Shown here: positions 25,901 to 36,900 of the stretch, one piece after another | How the letters are laid out: every line of letters starts with the position of its first letter | Numbering within the stretch: the first letter of the stretch is position 1 | NCBI GenBank assembly: GCA_023055505.1 | Contig: JALIRH010000001.1 | Location: forward strand, 91,728,530-91,792,529 | Reading direction: 5' to 3' | DNA length: 64,000 nt | Source: Callipepla californica brunnescens | Taxonomy: Eukaryota; Chordata; Aves; Galliformes; Odontophoridae | Program-made: the position numbers and the translations under genes | The notes under the pieces: model-generated | The model's input: only the letters and a program-made list of their open reading frames with translations | Database searches by the model: none | Told to the model about the DNA's origin: nothing

Positions 25901-26690
25901 AAGTGCAGATACTGACTGGTCACTAGTTCCCACTTGGTGGTAAGCTGTGGTATGTGCTTCACAGGCAGTCTCACAGCTGCCATTGAAAAAGATTAATGCC
26001 TGGAGCTCACTTGGGGAGCTGATATAGGCTCTATTTTGACATAATATCTACTGCTAAATGCATGAGTTGAAAGAATTTTTCACTGATATTTTAATAATTG
26101 TATATAGCATTCAGTTTTGGGAGGGTGAGTAAAAACCCTGCTCTTTCTCTTTGCTTAGTTCTGTAAACATTTGTGTAGATTCTAGTTTAGAGCAACAAGT
26201 TCGATTTCATCTTTTGTAAATCAGAGTCCAGGAAGATTTTGCTATTATAACCCAACATGATAAAAATCAATAAATGTTAAATTTTTCTCTCTATGTCCCT
26301 GCTACAGAATATCTATGAAAAATGCTGACACTAGCAGTATGATGGGAAGCCATGCTTATCTGTAAGAGAAAAAGGAATGCATTACTCTTCCTGTTGTTTT
26401 TCATTTGGCTTCAGGAAATGTGTATTCTGTATATTAGAGCACTTTCTAAACTCTCCAGGTTGCTTACTTGGTAACAGAAGTCAGGAAAGCAAGATTTATC
26501 AGCATAATTAATTATTTTTGTCTTGCATATAGTACACTGGCGCCACCTACAGACATGAGTAAAAGCATTCCTAAAAGCATTCAGTTTAATCTGTGAAGCT
26601 GCTATCTTGGATATTAATTAACATGTTTATTTCACTGACTATGACTAGAATGCTAATAGCTTAACCACTGGAGATCAGATATCCCTTGAA
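22905..26690. other. No gene recognised
   Basis: Unique-looking AT-rich sequence. A GC-richer patch at about 24980-25240 contains an open frame of 91 codons with no recognisable motif. A short (CAA)n run lies near 24078-24091. A CTCF-like site is listed separately. Confidence 0.5.
26536..26554 (-). promoter_or_regulatory. CTCF-like motif (candidate)
   Basis: The minus strand reads CTGTAGGTGGCGCCAGT, with the core AGGTGGCGC that fits the consensus CTCF binding core. A single motif match in 64 kb is weak evidence; orientation and conservation are unknown. Confidence 0.3.
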
Positions 26691-26793
26691 TAAAATAAAA
26701 TAAAATAAAATAAAATAAAATAAAATAAAATAAAATAAAATAAAATAAAATAAAATAAAATAAAATAAAATAAAATAAAATAAAATAAAATAA
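26691..26793. repeat. (TAAAA)n microsatellite, about 20 units
   Basis: About 100 bp of uninterrupted TAAAA pentamers. It is likely length-polymorphic, and assembly length may be approximate. Confidence 0.98.
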
Positions 26794-27305
26794 TGTTGTT
26801 ATCACTTTGACAGAAACTGAATCAGGCCTTGAATTAGTTTTTCAGATTTAAAGTACACCCCCCTCTATACTCTGCAAAACAAATTATTTCCTCTAATTTT
26901 ACTGAACAAGACAAAATGTTCCCTCACGTGCAGATGGTTAATTTCATTTGATTCTGACAAAAGCCTTCTGAACCACAAGCTGTTATATTACAACATGTTT
27001 ATCATTTCAGCAGTCGGCCTCTAACTTGAGCCTATCCGAGCAAGACAGTCATACCTGACAAATGCCAAGAAAACCAAGCACTGTAATGCATACCCTGGGG
27101 CATGGCCCTGCATTGCTTTCATATCCACAGATCATCCAGACCTTTGAAAGAGTCCTCTTCCACTCACTTATCTGTATTTTAAGATTAAACAAATGCAGAC
27201 TGATCTGTTTTGGATTTTGATTTATATTTTTTTATTCATTCTTTTCACATCAGTGAAACCTAGAAAAAGAAAGGCATTTTTAGCCTTAAATACATCCCCT
27301 GAGGT
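26794..27305. other. No gene recognised
   Basis: Between the (TAAAA)n array and a CR1 fragment. No family recognised. Confidence 0.55.
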
Positions 27306-27795
27306 ATTCTGTGTCCAGAACTCGACACAGTACTCCAGGTGAGGTGTCAGTAGGGCAAAGTAGAGGAGAAGGATCAACTCCCTTGAACTACTAGCCACAT
27401 TCTTTTTAATGCACCCCAGGATCCCATTGACCTTCTTGGTCACCAGGGCACACTAGTGGCTCATAGCCAACCCGTCATCCATCAGGACACCCAGGGGGTC
27501 CCTCTCCTCAGAACTCCTCTCCGACAGGTCATCCCCCAACCTGTACGAGTGCATGCAGTTATTCCTTCCTAAGTGCAAGACTCTACGCTTGCTCTTGTTA
27601 AACCTCATTTGCTTCCTTACTGCCCAACCCTCCATCCTGACCAGGTCTCGCTGAGTGGCAGCACAGCCTTCCGGTGTGTCAGCCATTCCTCCCAGGTTTG
27701 TACATCAGCAAACTTGCTGAGGGTGGACTCTATCTCTTCATCAATGTCATTGGTGAAGATGCTGAACAAGACCGGATCCAGCACCAAGATTCTGC
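27306..27795 (-). mobile_element. CR1 LINE, ORF2 C-terminal fragment
   Basis: The minus-strand translation runs from NDIDEEIESTLSKFAD through a readable stretch containing VRKQMRFNKSKRRVLHLGRN, ERDPLGVLMDD, KKVNGILGCIKKNVASSSRE and PHLEYCVEFW. The catalytic box reads FADV, so the second aspartate of the FADD box is lost. Both ends are truncated: there is no 3' UTR tail and no 5' part. The ERDPLGVLMDD..LAMSH block is typical of the CR1 thumb region. Confidence 0.93.
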
Positions 27796-28008
27796 ATAAC
27801 TATCCACGTATTCATCTCTAATGAGATGACTGGCTCTGGGGATGAGGGAAGAGCAATGAGTAGTTTATAACTTGAATTTGTAAAGGTTTTCAAATGGTCT
27901 CTTATGGTATCTTTATTGCCAAACTGGTGACGTACAGTTTGGATAAACAGACTATAGCAGTGATATAAAATTGGTTGGACTACTAAACTTAATCTCTTGT
28001 GATTAGTA
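27796..28008. other. No gene recognised
   Basis: Short AT-rich gap between a CR1 and the inverted-arm element. Confidence 0.55.
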
Positions 28009-28668
28009 TGTCATGGTTTCATGATTTTTGTTACTGGTATTCCTCATCATAGCATCATGTAGTACAGTCGGAGTTAAAGCATTAATGCTCCAGCTCTGTG
28101 GATCATTGATAACTCCGAGTATACGTGTCACAGAAGAGCACTACTTTCCCAAGAGGACTTTGCATTGCTTTGCATTTTTCCTTTTTCCGCTCAGAGGGAA
28201 AGATAAAAACTGTTTGCCTATCACAAGACACAGTATCTTCCCTTGCGAATCGACCCAGTAGCAGCCCATCGATACCCTTTGGGATCCTTATTTTTTATTT
28301 ATTTGTTTGTTTGTTTCCTTGTTTGTTTGGTTGGTTGGTTATAGCAAAGCTAACTTACTAAATAAGATATCAGAATGCAAGATAACACAATTTAATACAA
28401 TATAAATGGATTGGAAGCTAATAAATCAAACAAAATGAGCAAGAGAGTGTCTGAGAACTGAAGGCCTTATGCTAAAAGCTGAAGGCAAGACAGCAAGCAA
28501 ACACCTGCTGCTGGGTGTCCGGGTTCATAGTAGTTCTTCTCTTCCGAGATAGGGTATACCCGGAGTGATCAATGATTCACAGAGCTGGAGCACTGACTCT
28601 TTAACTCACTGCGCTGCATGATGTTATGATGTTATGATACCAATAGCAAAAATCATAAAACCATTACA
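28009..28668. mobile_element. Element with long inverted arms, TG...CA ends and near-matching 5-bp flanks
   Basis: The left arm (28009-28141, starting TGTCATGGTTT) and the reverse complement of the right arm (28530-28668, starting TGTAATGGTTT) align over about 130 bp at roughly 80% by eye. They share blocks such as GTGCTCCAGCTCTGTG versus ATGCTCCAGCTCTGTG, and ATCATTGAT.ACTCCG.GTATAC. The flanking pentamers are TAGTA (28004-28008) and CAGTA (28669-28673). TG...CA ends with a 5-bp duplication fit retroviral-type integration; the long inverted arms fit a fold-back structure. The middle (28147-28529) has LTR-like text on the left (GATAAAAACTGTTTGCC) and an AT-rich stretch on the right, split by a (TTTG)n/(TTGG)n tract. 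It might be two LTR-like halves in inverted order, or a known bird repeat that I cannot name with certainty. Confidence 0.7.
28296..28341. repeat. (TTTG)n passing into (TTGG)n
   Basis: T-rich start, then TTTG tetramers that change to TTGG near 28326. It sits inside the inverted-arm element. Confidence 0.9.
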
Positions 28669-28734
28669 CAGTAGAATAAACTTTAGCTGGAAACCACTTC
28701 AGTGGAGTCAACAGTGGAAATGGTGTTGCTTAAT

Positions 28735-28850
28735 GGCTTTATTAATGATGCTAACAGTGAAAGAAAATTAATGCATTTTCAGCCAGTTTGTGGATGATGT
28801 CAAGTTGTGGGAGACCGGTCAGTCTGCCAGAAAACAGGGCTGCAATTCAG
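28735..28850 (+). mobile_element. Degenerate CR1 RT fragment (candidate)
   Basis: In the plus strand NGFINDANSE and the DNA TTTGTGGATGATGTCAAGTT resemble the CR1 block NIFINDIDSG...SKFADDTKL. About 115 bp and badly decayed, so the assignment is tentative. Confidence 0.55.
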
Positions 28851-29024
28851 ATACGTGTGTCAATATATACTATACACATGTATAGTTATTTCACAATATG
28901 CTTAAAATGCCTTAAAATTTTTTCCTTCAGAAAAGCAAAGAAGCAAACAGCTAAATTTTCCTAATCTAGATAGGCTTTATTGAATCTTTTTGAGCAGATC
29001 TGTATATGTAACTGGAAGTCACAG

Positions 29025-29467
29025 TACAAGGGCTGCTCCAAAAGTAATACCTCCTATTTCATTATGTCTGCCCATGACATCAGAAGTAGATGTTGGTGGT
29101 ATGATGGTAGACAATGAACCTTCCTACCAATATTCCATTACATATTGTTGCCATGCGACAGATGACAGCAGAGGGGCAGAATGATCAAATGATGTCTGAT
29201 GTGGAAATGTGTACAAAGAGAAGGCGTGTCACTGGATTCCTCCATGAGGAAAAAATGGCACCTATTGGCATTCGCTGATGCTTGCTGAAAGTTTATGGAG
29301 ACCAAGGATGGTGAGTGACATGTGACAGCCATGGGTAATACATTTCAGCAGTGGTAACAGTATCAGGGGGTCACCTTCACTTGTGCAGATTTTTACAAGC
29401 ATGGCATGCAGGCTCTTGTTCATTGCTAGTGAAAACATATATGCTGGAGAATCTACTGAAAAATACA
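29025..29467 (+). mobile_element. Galluhop-type mariner, 3' truncated
   Basis: Starts at a TA, with CAAGGGCTGCTCCAAAAGTA as terminal repeat, followed by CCTCCTATTTCATTATG. The same internal order as the copy at 47434 is seen: TTCCATTACAT.TTGTTGCCATG, then a remnant of a mariner helix-turn-helix segment with FLHEEKMAPIGI and KVYGD. It carries on further than the other copy (TGCAGATTTTTACAAGCATG, GGCTCTTGTTCATTGCTAGT), a part the second copy lacks. The right terminal repeat is missing. Stops interrupt the frame, so it is inactive. Confidence 0.88.
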
Positions 29468-32400
29468 GATCTCTTTCCTTCTTTTTAACTTTATATTGTG
29501 AAAGAAGATAAACATAGCTGTCAGGGCTTCAGCTCATATGATTCAAAGCATTTGGGATGTTTTTGCTGAGAGAGACAGAGAGACTCAGCTGATGCATGCA
29601 TGTATAGAAATTTAGTACAGCACAAATGTGAGGTGACTGGCTTCATTAACTGTGCATTCAGAAAAGAAAATAAATAAATAGCTTCCAAAATACTCTGGCT
29701 AGTCAGTTCTTTAAAAGACACATAAAAATTGTTATACAGTTGCAAAATTCAGACGGAATCCTGGTAATGAGGAATATTAAAAAAAGTGCCCATTTGCGCA
29801 ATAAAGTCTGTGAAACAGTAAAAGAATTCAATAAACACTGAACTTCTAAAGGAAGTAAGCTTTGATTATACAACCAGACAAAAGTGCAACGTAATCTTGT
29901 GAGATGAATGACTAACTATAAAGTGAAGTTAGTATATGGGGCAGAAACACTGCAAATTGACATGTCTATTGGTGAAGCTGTCGTGTGTCCCCTGTGAAAC
30001 AGGCATATGTGGTTTCTGAAATTCAAATGACTGAAGTTGCTAAGTAACATTTAAATGTGCTGATGTAAAACACATCACAAGAATCATCTTTTTCCCCCTT
30101 TTTTTTTTTTAGGAAGAAACTTCTGCAGTCAGTAAACTTTGAAAGGTGACTTGGAAAATTTGCTGTCCAGATTTAACACTTAGTTTATTAATCAAACAAG
30201 AAAGATACAGCAAAACAACAAAGATGAAAAAAAAGAGTAATTTAAAAAAGAGATTATTAACTAAAAAAGTCTGCAATATAATTCCAAAATCCTTAGATAC
30301 ACAGAGGTTTATACAGTTGCTACGAAGTGACCATAAACAGCATACTATATCCAAACCAAAATATTGATGCATTTGAATGTGACAGTTATTTCTATACTTT
30401 GACATCTCACAATTCTATTATTATATAGAATCATTTTACTGCAAACATTTCACTGAATTTTACATTCTTAAATTGATTAATAATGTGAGTATAGCTCTTG
30501 CACCAGCTATTTTCCAGCTTTTACAAATATGATTCAGCAAGTTCTTTAAGCTGGATGTCTTACAGATTGAATAATGCTTGGAAAGAATGTGTAAATACTA
30601 ACATCTGAAAGTTATTTTAAACAATTTAGATGAATGTAAAGTAAAATGCTAAAAGTTCAACAGCTGTTTATTAAATTCTCTCCTTGCTTTCATGGTTGTA
30701 AAATCTGTTGAAATATTATCTGTGAGTTAAGTTGCAAGCATCTCATATATCTCTCTCCCTTTCTGTCTCAAAAACATTTGTATATTTAATAGTGTTGTTT
30801 CGAGTCCAGTAACACATAAACACACAAAAAAATTTCTAAATTTAGCTTTCTGAGCTCCAGAAGGAAGAATATCAAACCAATGGTTCATTACTACACAATA
30901 TCATTTGATAACATGTAATATTACTTCTTAAATCTGTCAGAATCAGTGTTAATGGAAGCACCTCAAATACTCCTATGGAAAACTAATGTGACAACAAAGA
31001 ACCATTATTCTAACTATATTTCAAGACACGTTCAAGAAAATAGAATTCATGAAATAAAAGTTCATAATCTGCTTTTATATTATGAAACTTAACTATTAAA
31101 TACTTCTTGACAGATACATATTTGAGTAAATATGTGATGTAGAAAAGCTTGTATCTTCCCAGAGACTATAATTTGGGCTAGTATCCTCATGTAATATATA
31201 TGTGATAGATACCTTATGTCAGATGAATCTGACTTCTAAAATCAGAGATAAATACTAGTTAGTTAGCACAAAAGTATCTGACACTTTTTGATATCCTACT
31301 CTTAGGAAGTGATTGAGAAGATGCCAGTGCCACCAGGCCAGGAACAGCCGCAAACACAGTCAGTCAGGTATTCAACTGATAGCCAAGAAAACCACTTTGC
31401 TTTTCCTTAGACATTACAAAGATTTGACCTTTAAACACGAAAATATCTGTTAAAGTTACACTGAAATGAAAAGGGAGAATTATATTTGTATGGAATCCTT
31501 TTAATGATGATAAATCCTGCTGTAGTACACATCTTGGTGCCTGTGTGCTATAAAAATATAATACTGATACAAATGGTCCAGTGTGACTGGTGTCCAAACA
31601 GAAGACACACAACTATTTGAGAATTACAGAATTGATGTAGAATAGGGACAATCTAGATTACTTGGACTGCAAGCAACAGAGTAGGAGGTTAGAAGGAAGT
31701 TAAGAGTTCTGCTATACATTACAGAGTGGTAGGTTCAGACTGTCATGTATACTAAGGATCATAACCCATATGGGAAGGATCGCTAACCAGTTAGAAAAAA
31801 GGCTGACAATTTTATTCCCAAAAGACAGATTAGAAGAATCAGTCATCCACAGGAACATTATTTGTGGAAGCAGGACACATTTATGGACATAGATGCAACG
31901 ACAAAAAACAGCAACAGGTATTTACAGTCTAACTCAGTAGCAATAAAAGGAAGCCATCTCAGCTGAAAATAAAGGTCACTGCAGTGTAGAGTTTATGGGA
32001 AGTTACAAACAGTTCGATTAGTCCATTAAAAATAGTAAAGAAAGAATTCAGGTAGAAAACTGAAAGAGTAATCTGAGTTGAAACACAAGAATATTTGGTT
32101 AAGGAATAGAACAAGGAATTTAAGGCTCAGCTGTGCACCTCCATTGCAGAGGTGCACTAAGCACATGCAGTGCACTTCATGCATTAAGATTATATTTAAA
32201 GCTAGGCAAACAAATGCACGACTGAGGCTCAAACTGGGAAGTAAGACAGTATTTAGACTGATAACAGGATTCTGCAACTGAAGAAGAGAACTAATGCACC
32301 AGACATTTTCCTCGATACTCTTGTTTGCATGTAGAACAGAGTGGTATGGATTTAAGAAAATGACTTAAATTCTTAATGTTTCAGTTTTCCATTTGTACAA

Positions 32401-32574
32401 AAGTAGTAATATTGTCTTACTGAAGCGTTGGGAAGACAAATAAAAAATTATTGTATAGCTGCCCAACTATACTGATGGACTGCATGAACCACAAGCACCA
32501 GTGAGTTCTCAAGGGAAGTAATTGTCCCATTTGCAAATATTAAAAAAAAAATGCAACAAAAGGACATATTGTCC
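29468..32574. other. No gene recognised
   Basis: AT-rich sequence. A T-run lies at 30102-30111. Opposing open frames at 30109-30405 lie in low-complexity A/T-rich text. No transposon ends recognised. Confidence 0.55.
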
Positions 32575-33370
32575 GCCCTCTTACTCTCTTGCCTGATCAT
32601 TCTCTGGCTGAAGAGTGCCTGAGCCTGTTGCTACTAGTGAAGGGCAGCAGGAATACCACCTGTGTGAGGTGTGAGCAGGTGGATGATCTGCTCAGTATGG
32701 TGGCAGAACTCAAGGAGGAGGTAGTCTACAAGAAGGGACATAAGGAGGATCCAGGGAACTACAGGCCTGTCAGCCTGACCTTAGAACCAGAGAAGGTTAT
32801 GGAGCAGATCATCTTGAGTGAGATCACATGGCATGTGCAGGACAACTGGTAGATCAGGCTCAGCCCACATGGGTTCATGAAAGGCAGGTCCTGCTTGACT
32901 GTTCTGATTTCTTTCTATGATCGAGTGACTCGCTTCATGGATGACAGAAAGGCTGTTGAAGTATTCCACCTAGACTTCAGCAAAGCTTTCGACACTGTCT
33001 CCCAACATATTCTCCTGCAGAAGCTGGCATCACATGGCTTGGACAGGACACTGCTGGGTAAAGAACTGACTGGAGGGCTGGGCCCAGAGAGTGGTGCTGA
33101 ATGGAATTAAATCCAGCTGGTGACTGATCACAAGCGGTATTCCCCAGGGGTCAGTACTGAGCTCTGTCCTGTTTTAACATCTTCATTGATGACCTGAATG
33201 AGGGCATTGAGTGCACCCTCAGTAAGTTTGCAGATGACAGCAAGTTGTGAAGAAGTATCGATCTGCCTAGGCAGTAGGAAGGCCCTTCAGAGGGGAAATC
33301 AATGGGATGAAGTTCAACAGGACCGACTGTCAGGTCCTGCACTTTGGGAGAGTGGCGGGAAGACTGTGGC
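32575..33370 (+). pseudogene. CR1 LINE with ORF1 fused in frame to reverse transcriptase
   Basis: First comes the CR1 ORF1 N-terminal part, with AEECLSLLL, TCVRCEQVDDLLSMVAELKE and its cysteine pair. At about 32721-32727 it jumps to YKKGHKEDPGNYRPVSLT at the start of the RT fingers. The frame stays open across the join (32589-32852, 87 codons). The rest of ORF1, the endonuclease and the linker are missing. Downstream the RT is readable: GFMKGRSCLTVLISFYD, then the palm motif HLDFSKAFDTVSQH (catalytic D present), SGIPQGSVLS and SKFADDSKL (both aspartates present). Frameshifts and stops occur, for example after DNW and in the LF/NIF block. The piece ends where an opposite-strand CR1 begins. Confidence 0.92.
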
Positions 33371-33900
33371 AAAAAGTCTCTCTCCACTTTTCCTGTAGGC
33401 CCCGCTTTAAGTACTGAACGGCCACAATGAAACTTCTTTGGAGAAATTTCTCCAGAGCCTTCTCTTATTCAAGCTGAATAAGCCCAGCTCCCTCAGCTCT
33501 TTCTTGAGCTGGGGGCCACAGGTCTGGATGCAGAACTCCAAGTGGAACCTTATGAGAGCAGAGCAGAATGAGACAATCCCTTCCCTTGTGCTGCTGGTCA
33601 CACTTCTTTCAGTGTACCACTGAGTATGGGTGTTTTTTTGGGCTGAAAATGGACATTGTTGGCTTATGTTGACATTCACATCATCCAGTACCTCCACATC
33701 CTTCTCCTCAAGGCTGCTTTCAATCCATTCTCCACCCAGTTTGGGATTGCCTTGACCCAGGTGCAGAACCTTGCACTTAGCCTTGGTGAACTTCATGAGG
33801 TTTACATGGGCCCACCTCTCAAGCCTGTCCAGGTTTCTCTGGATGGCATCCCTTCCCTCCAGCGTGTAGACAGCATCACACAGCTTGGTGACATCATGTG
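33371..33900 (-). pseudogene. CR1 LINE, RT C-terminus to 3' UTR, abutting an opposite CR1
   Basis: The minus strand holds the longest open frame of the window (33407-33907, 166 codons). It starts near DVTKLCDAV and continues EGRDAIQRNLDRLERWAHVN, LMKFTKAKCKVLHLGQGNP, SQQCPFSAQK and [13 protein letters not shown]. It is the end of CR1 ORF2 merging into 3' UTR-derived codons, and its length is due to small deletions, not to function. At 33371-33400 it joins the plus-strand CR1 within 3' UTR text (AAAGTCTCTCTCCACTTTTC). The true CR1 3' terminus is absent. Confidence 0.93.
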
Positions 33901-36900
33901 TTGCCATGTCTCAATTTAGCATCTAATTTAGAATGCACTCAACTTAGAATACACTGTACTAATTTGCTTTAATGCAAAAACGAGGAAACTAAATGCTACA
34001 CTCTTCCACAAAGAAAATGTGGCTTTGGGAGATGAACAAGTGAAGGGAAGATAATTACTTTGAAATGGAAAATTTCTGACCCATATAGAAACTGAGTATC
34101 TTAATTCACTGTCTGGTACACCTGATCTATCTGTTTCACATTAATTGACATTCGTGTGCTACAAGCATTCCCTGACACCAAGATAGATAGATGTGGTACA
34201 GCCCTTGATATGCTAGTAAAATCTTTTAGCCTTCAACGGGTGCAGCATATTGCTTAATGGGAACTGTGCCTAGAACCTTCTAACTCTCAAGTTATGCATG
34301 GGTACTGTTTGGGAAAGTGCCAGTTGACAAAAATCAAACTCTTCCAGAGACTGCTGTAACGATTCAGTGGAATATATGATAATTTTTCAATGCCTAGGAA
34401 CATTCTTGAACATTATTTCATTTGCTTAATTTATATACTCACACTTTTAAAAAATTACATACATATATACATACAAAATTATATTCATATAAGTACATTA
34501 ATATATGTCACTCGCGACCAGAGTTCTACTTGGCCAGGAACATTAAATTCCCAGAAAAATCTAGTGAAAAACTTCAAAACATTATTTTGATTCAGATACC
34601 AATGACCAGAATGACTTTACCTGACTTCTATCAGACTGCACTGAACAATGCCAATGGGGAATCAGGATAACAGGGAGTGAATACCAGCTCAGCCACTCCT
34701 TCCTTCCAATTTCAGACTGGAAACATTTATTTATAGAAGCACAGTTCATCTGATTGTCTGTGGCTTGCACAGAACACAACAATAATATAGTCTTTTTGGT
34801 TTTTGTTTGTTTGTTTGTTTGTTTTTGTTTTTTTTTTTTTCTGGATTTTATGTAACAAATGAGCAATTGCCATGAACAAACAAACAAACACACAAACAAA
34901 AATCTATCAGCAGGGGAGGCACATGTCAGCTTCCACAAGAATATTTAGATATATACAACCTGAATCTCAGGTAGAGGATAGAATTTCATTTTTATCTATA
35001 AATTCTCTAATGTCCTGCAATTTACCTGGCAGATTGCTGTTGTTTCTTCTTCAGACAGTTTTCTTATAATAAGCAATGGGGATGAAAGACTAGTATATGT
35101 GAAAGAGTTGGCTGCTAAGGCAGCATCACACATGAGATCTCCTTCAAACTATCCCTTTATTTTTGGCTCTCACACACTCTATAATCTTTCAAACAGGCTG
35201 CATCTTCTCAAGCCACCGCTTGGGAGGGATTTCTAGTGAAAAAGAAGGGATGCAGTGGGAAATTCTTGGTTGGTTCACTGCTAATGAGTACCATCTGTGG
35301 CTGAAGGGAAAACAAAAAACTGTTGCTTGTTTAAGTTTGTTTTTTACCTGTCTTTTTGTTTTTGTGTGCATGTGAGTGTTTTGAAAAATGGATACATACA
35401 AAATCCCAGACTGGCAACCTTAGAAGAGGAACTTTGAAAACTAAAAAGTTAAAAAAAAATACAGAAAATTTGTATTGAACTTCATGACAGTATCCTTAGC
35501 AAGAGTAATTTCCCCAGTGCCATATGCAAGGCAATTAGTATCATTATTGCTACTCCTTACAATCTACAGAAGAAAGAATTATAACTGCACACATCATATC
35601 TTCGGCTACCCTTGTTCAATCATAGACATAGCTCTGATCTAAACAGGGCTTGTCTTTCCTCTGAATGATGAAGTATCCTGATAAGAACTAGTGGTAATAA
35701 TGGCTCTATATGGAGGGCAGTATGTGTCTGGTGGACTTGCAAATAGTCAAGCAGTGCTACTGCTCAGTGTAAGCCAAGACACGCCTACAGCTCATATAGA
35801 TTCAGATGACTGAAAGTGTGACAGTACTGAAGTTTCTTAGGGTGTTTTGTTTTTTGTTTTTTCAACCAGGAGCTTGAATATTTACCCAGGTTCCTATAAA
35901 ACTGCAACATGCTAGACTCTATGCTAACTATTTATAAACCAGTCCAGAATATACACAATACCAGGCACTGAATTGTGTCATGTATGTGAATGTAATATAG
36001 CTATAGTCCTTGACAACACTGCTGGTGTTTTTCATTTATCCATTTTAGTTAAAAATGCACTCAATTCAATGCTACATACCATATTCACTCACAATAGCAA
36101 GTATTATCATGTCTTCCAGGTTTTGTTTCATCAAACCTCTGATACAATAAAAATGGTCCCGGTCACCATTAAAATCAGTGGCTGCCTCTATATCAGCACT
36201 GCACTTAGTCCCCACTCTGCCTCCAGCCTCTTGAACCAGTAAGGTAATGAACACACACTTAAAGTCATTGAAAACCACCATCTTTGCTCCATTCTGGAGC
36301 TTTGCCCTTTGCTCTGGAACCACTTGCACCACTGGCCTGGCGGTGCAAGACATTGCTGTTGCATTGTTAGAGTACAGTGGTAGAAATCTTGGCAGACAGA
36401 AAAAAAGTTAATGAGAATTTCAAAGATACAAGGTTCTTCTTGGAGCTGCAGAAAGTGACAGGGTTGTCAGTGGAAACATATAGGAAGCATCTAAGTAAAG
36501 AGGAAAACAACACCAATCAAAAAGTTTCTTTTTTTGTTCCTCAGGGAAAAAAAAAAAAGTCAAGAGTCAAGTTTACAAACACTTTACATGTATTTTAAAA
36601 CAAAAATATTTTCCCAGTGCTCGAGAGGTTGGTTGTTTCTATTAAAGGAAATGGTGTAGAAGGGAAAGTGAGTTTTTTTTCCAGAGGCAGAAGAAACACC
36701 TTTCAGATTAAACATTTAAAAGCCTGTCAGGACTAAAGAGTAAACATACAAACACGGATAGTATTCTGTGTCCTGCACCATAAATGTTTTAGAAACCACA
36801 AATGCTCAGCTGCTCCTCAGTTTGGTCTATAAAAAAAAGCAGCTATATTTTCATCTCACAAACACCGAAGAAATTAGACACAATATTTGCATATGTGCTC

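Noticed and set aside
26691..26793. CRISPR-like or satellite array
   Set aside because: A simple pentamer microsatellite without spacers. No array in the window has the repeat-spacer form.
33371..33900. Twin-priming explanation for the inverted CR1 pair at 32.6-33.9 kb
   Set aside because: The 3' end of the reversed piece faces the other CR1 rather than the outer flank, and there is no CR1 terminus, so the order is wrong for twin priming.
33407..33907. 166-codon open frame as a possible gene
   Set aside because: It is the end of CR1 ORF2 running into the 3' UTR; the residues match the CR1 thumb region throughout.
36072..36353. 93-codon minus-strand frame with non-repetitive composition
   Set aside because: No family recognised and no splice context. 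Frames of this size are expected by chance in 64 kb, and others of equal size are plainly noise.
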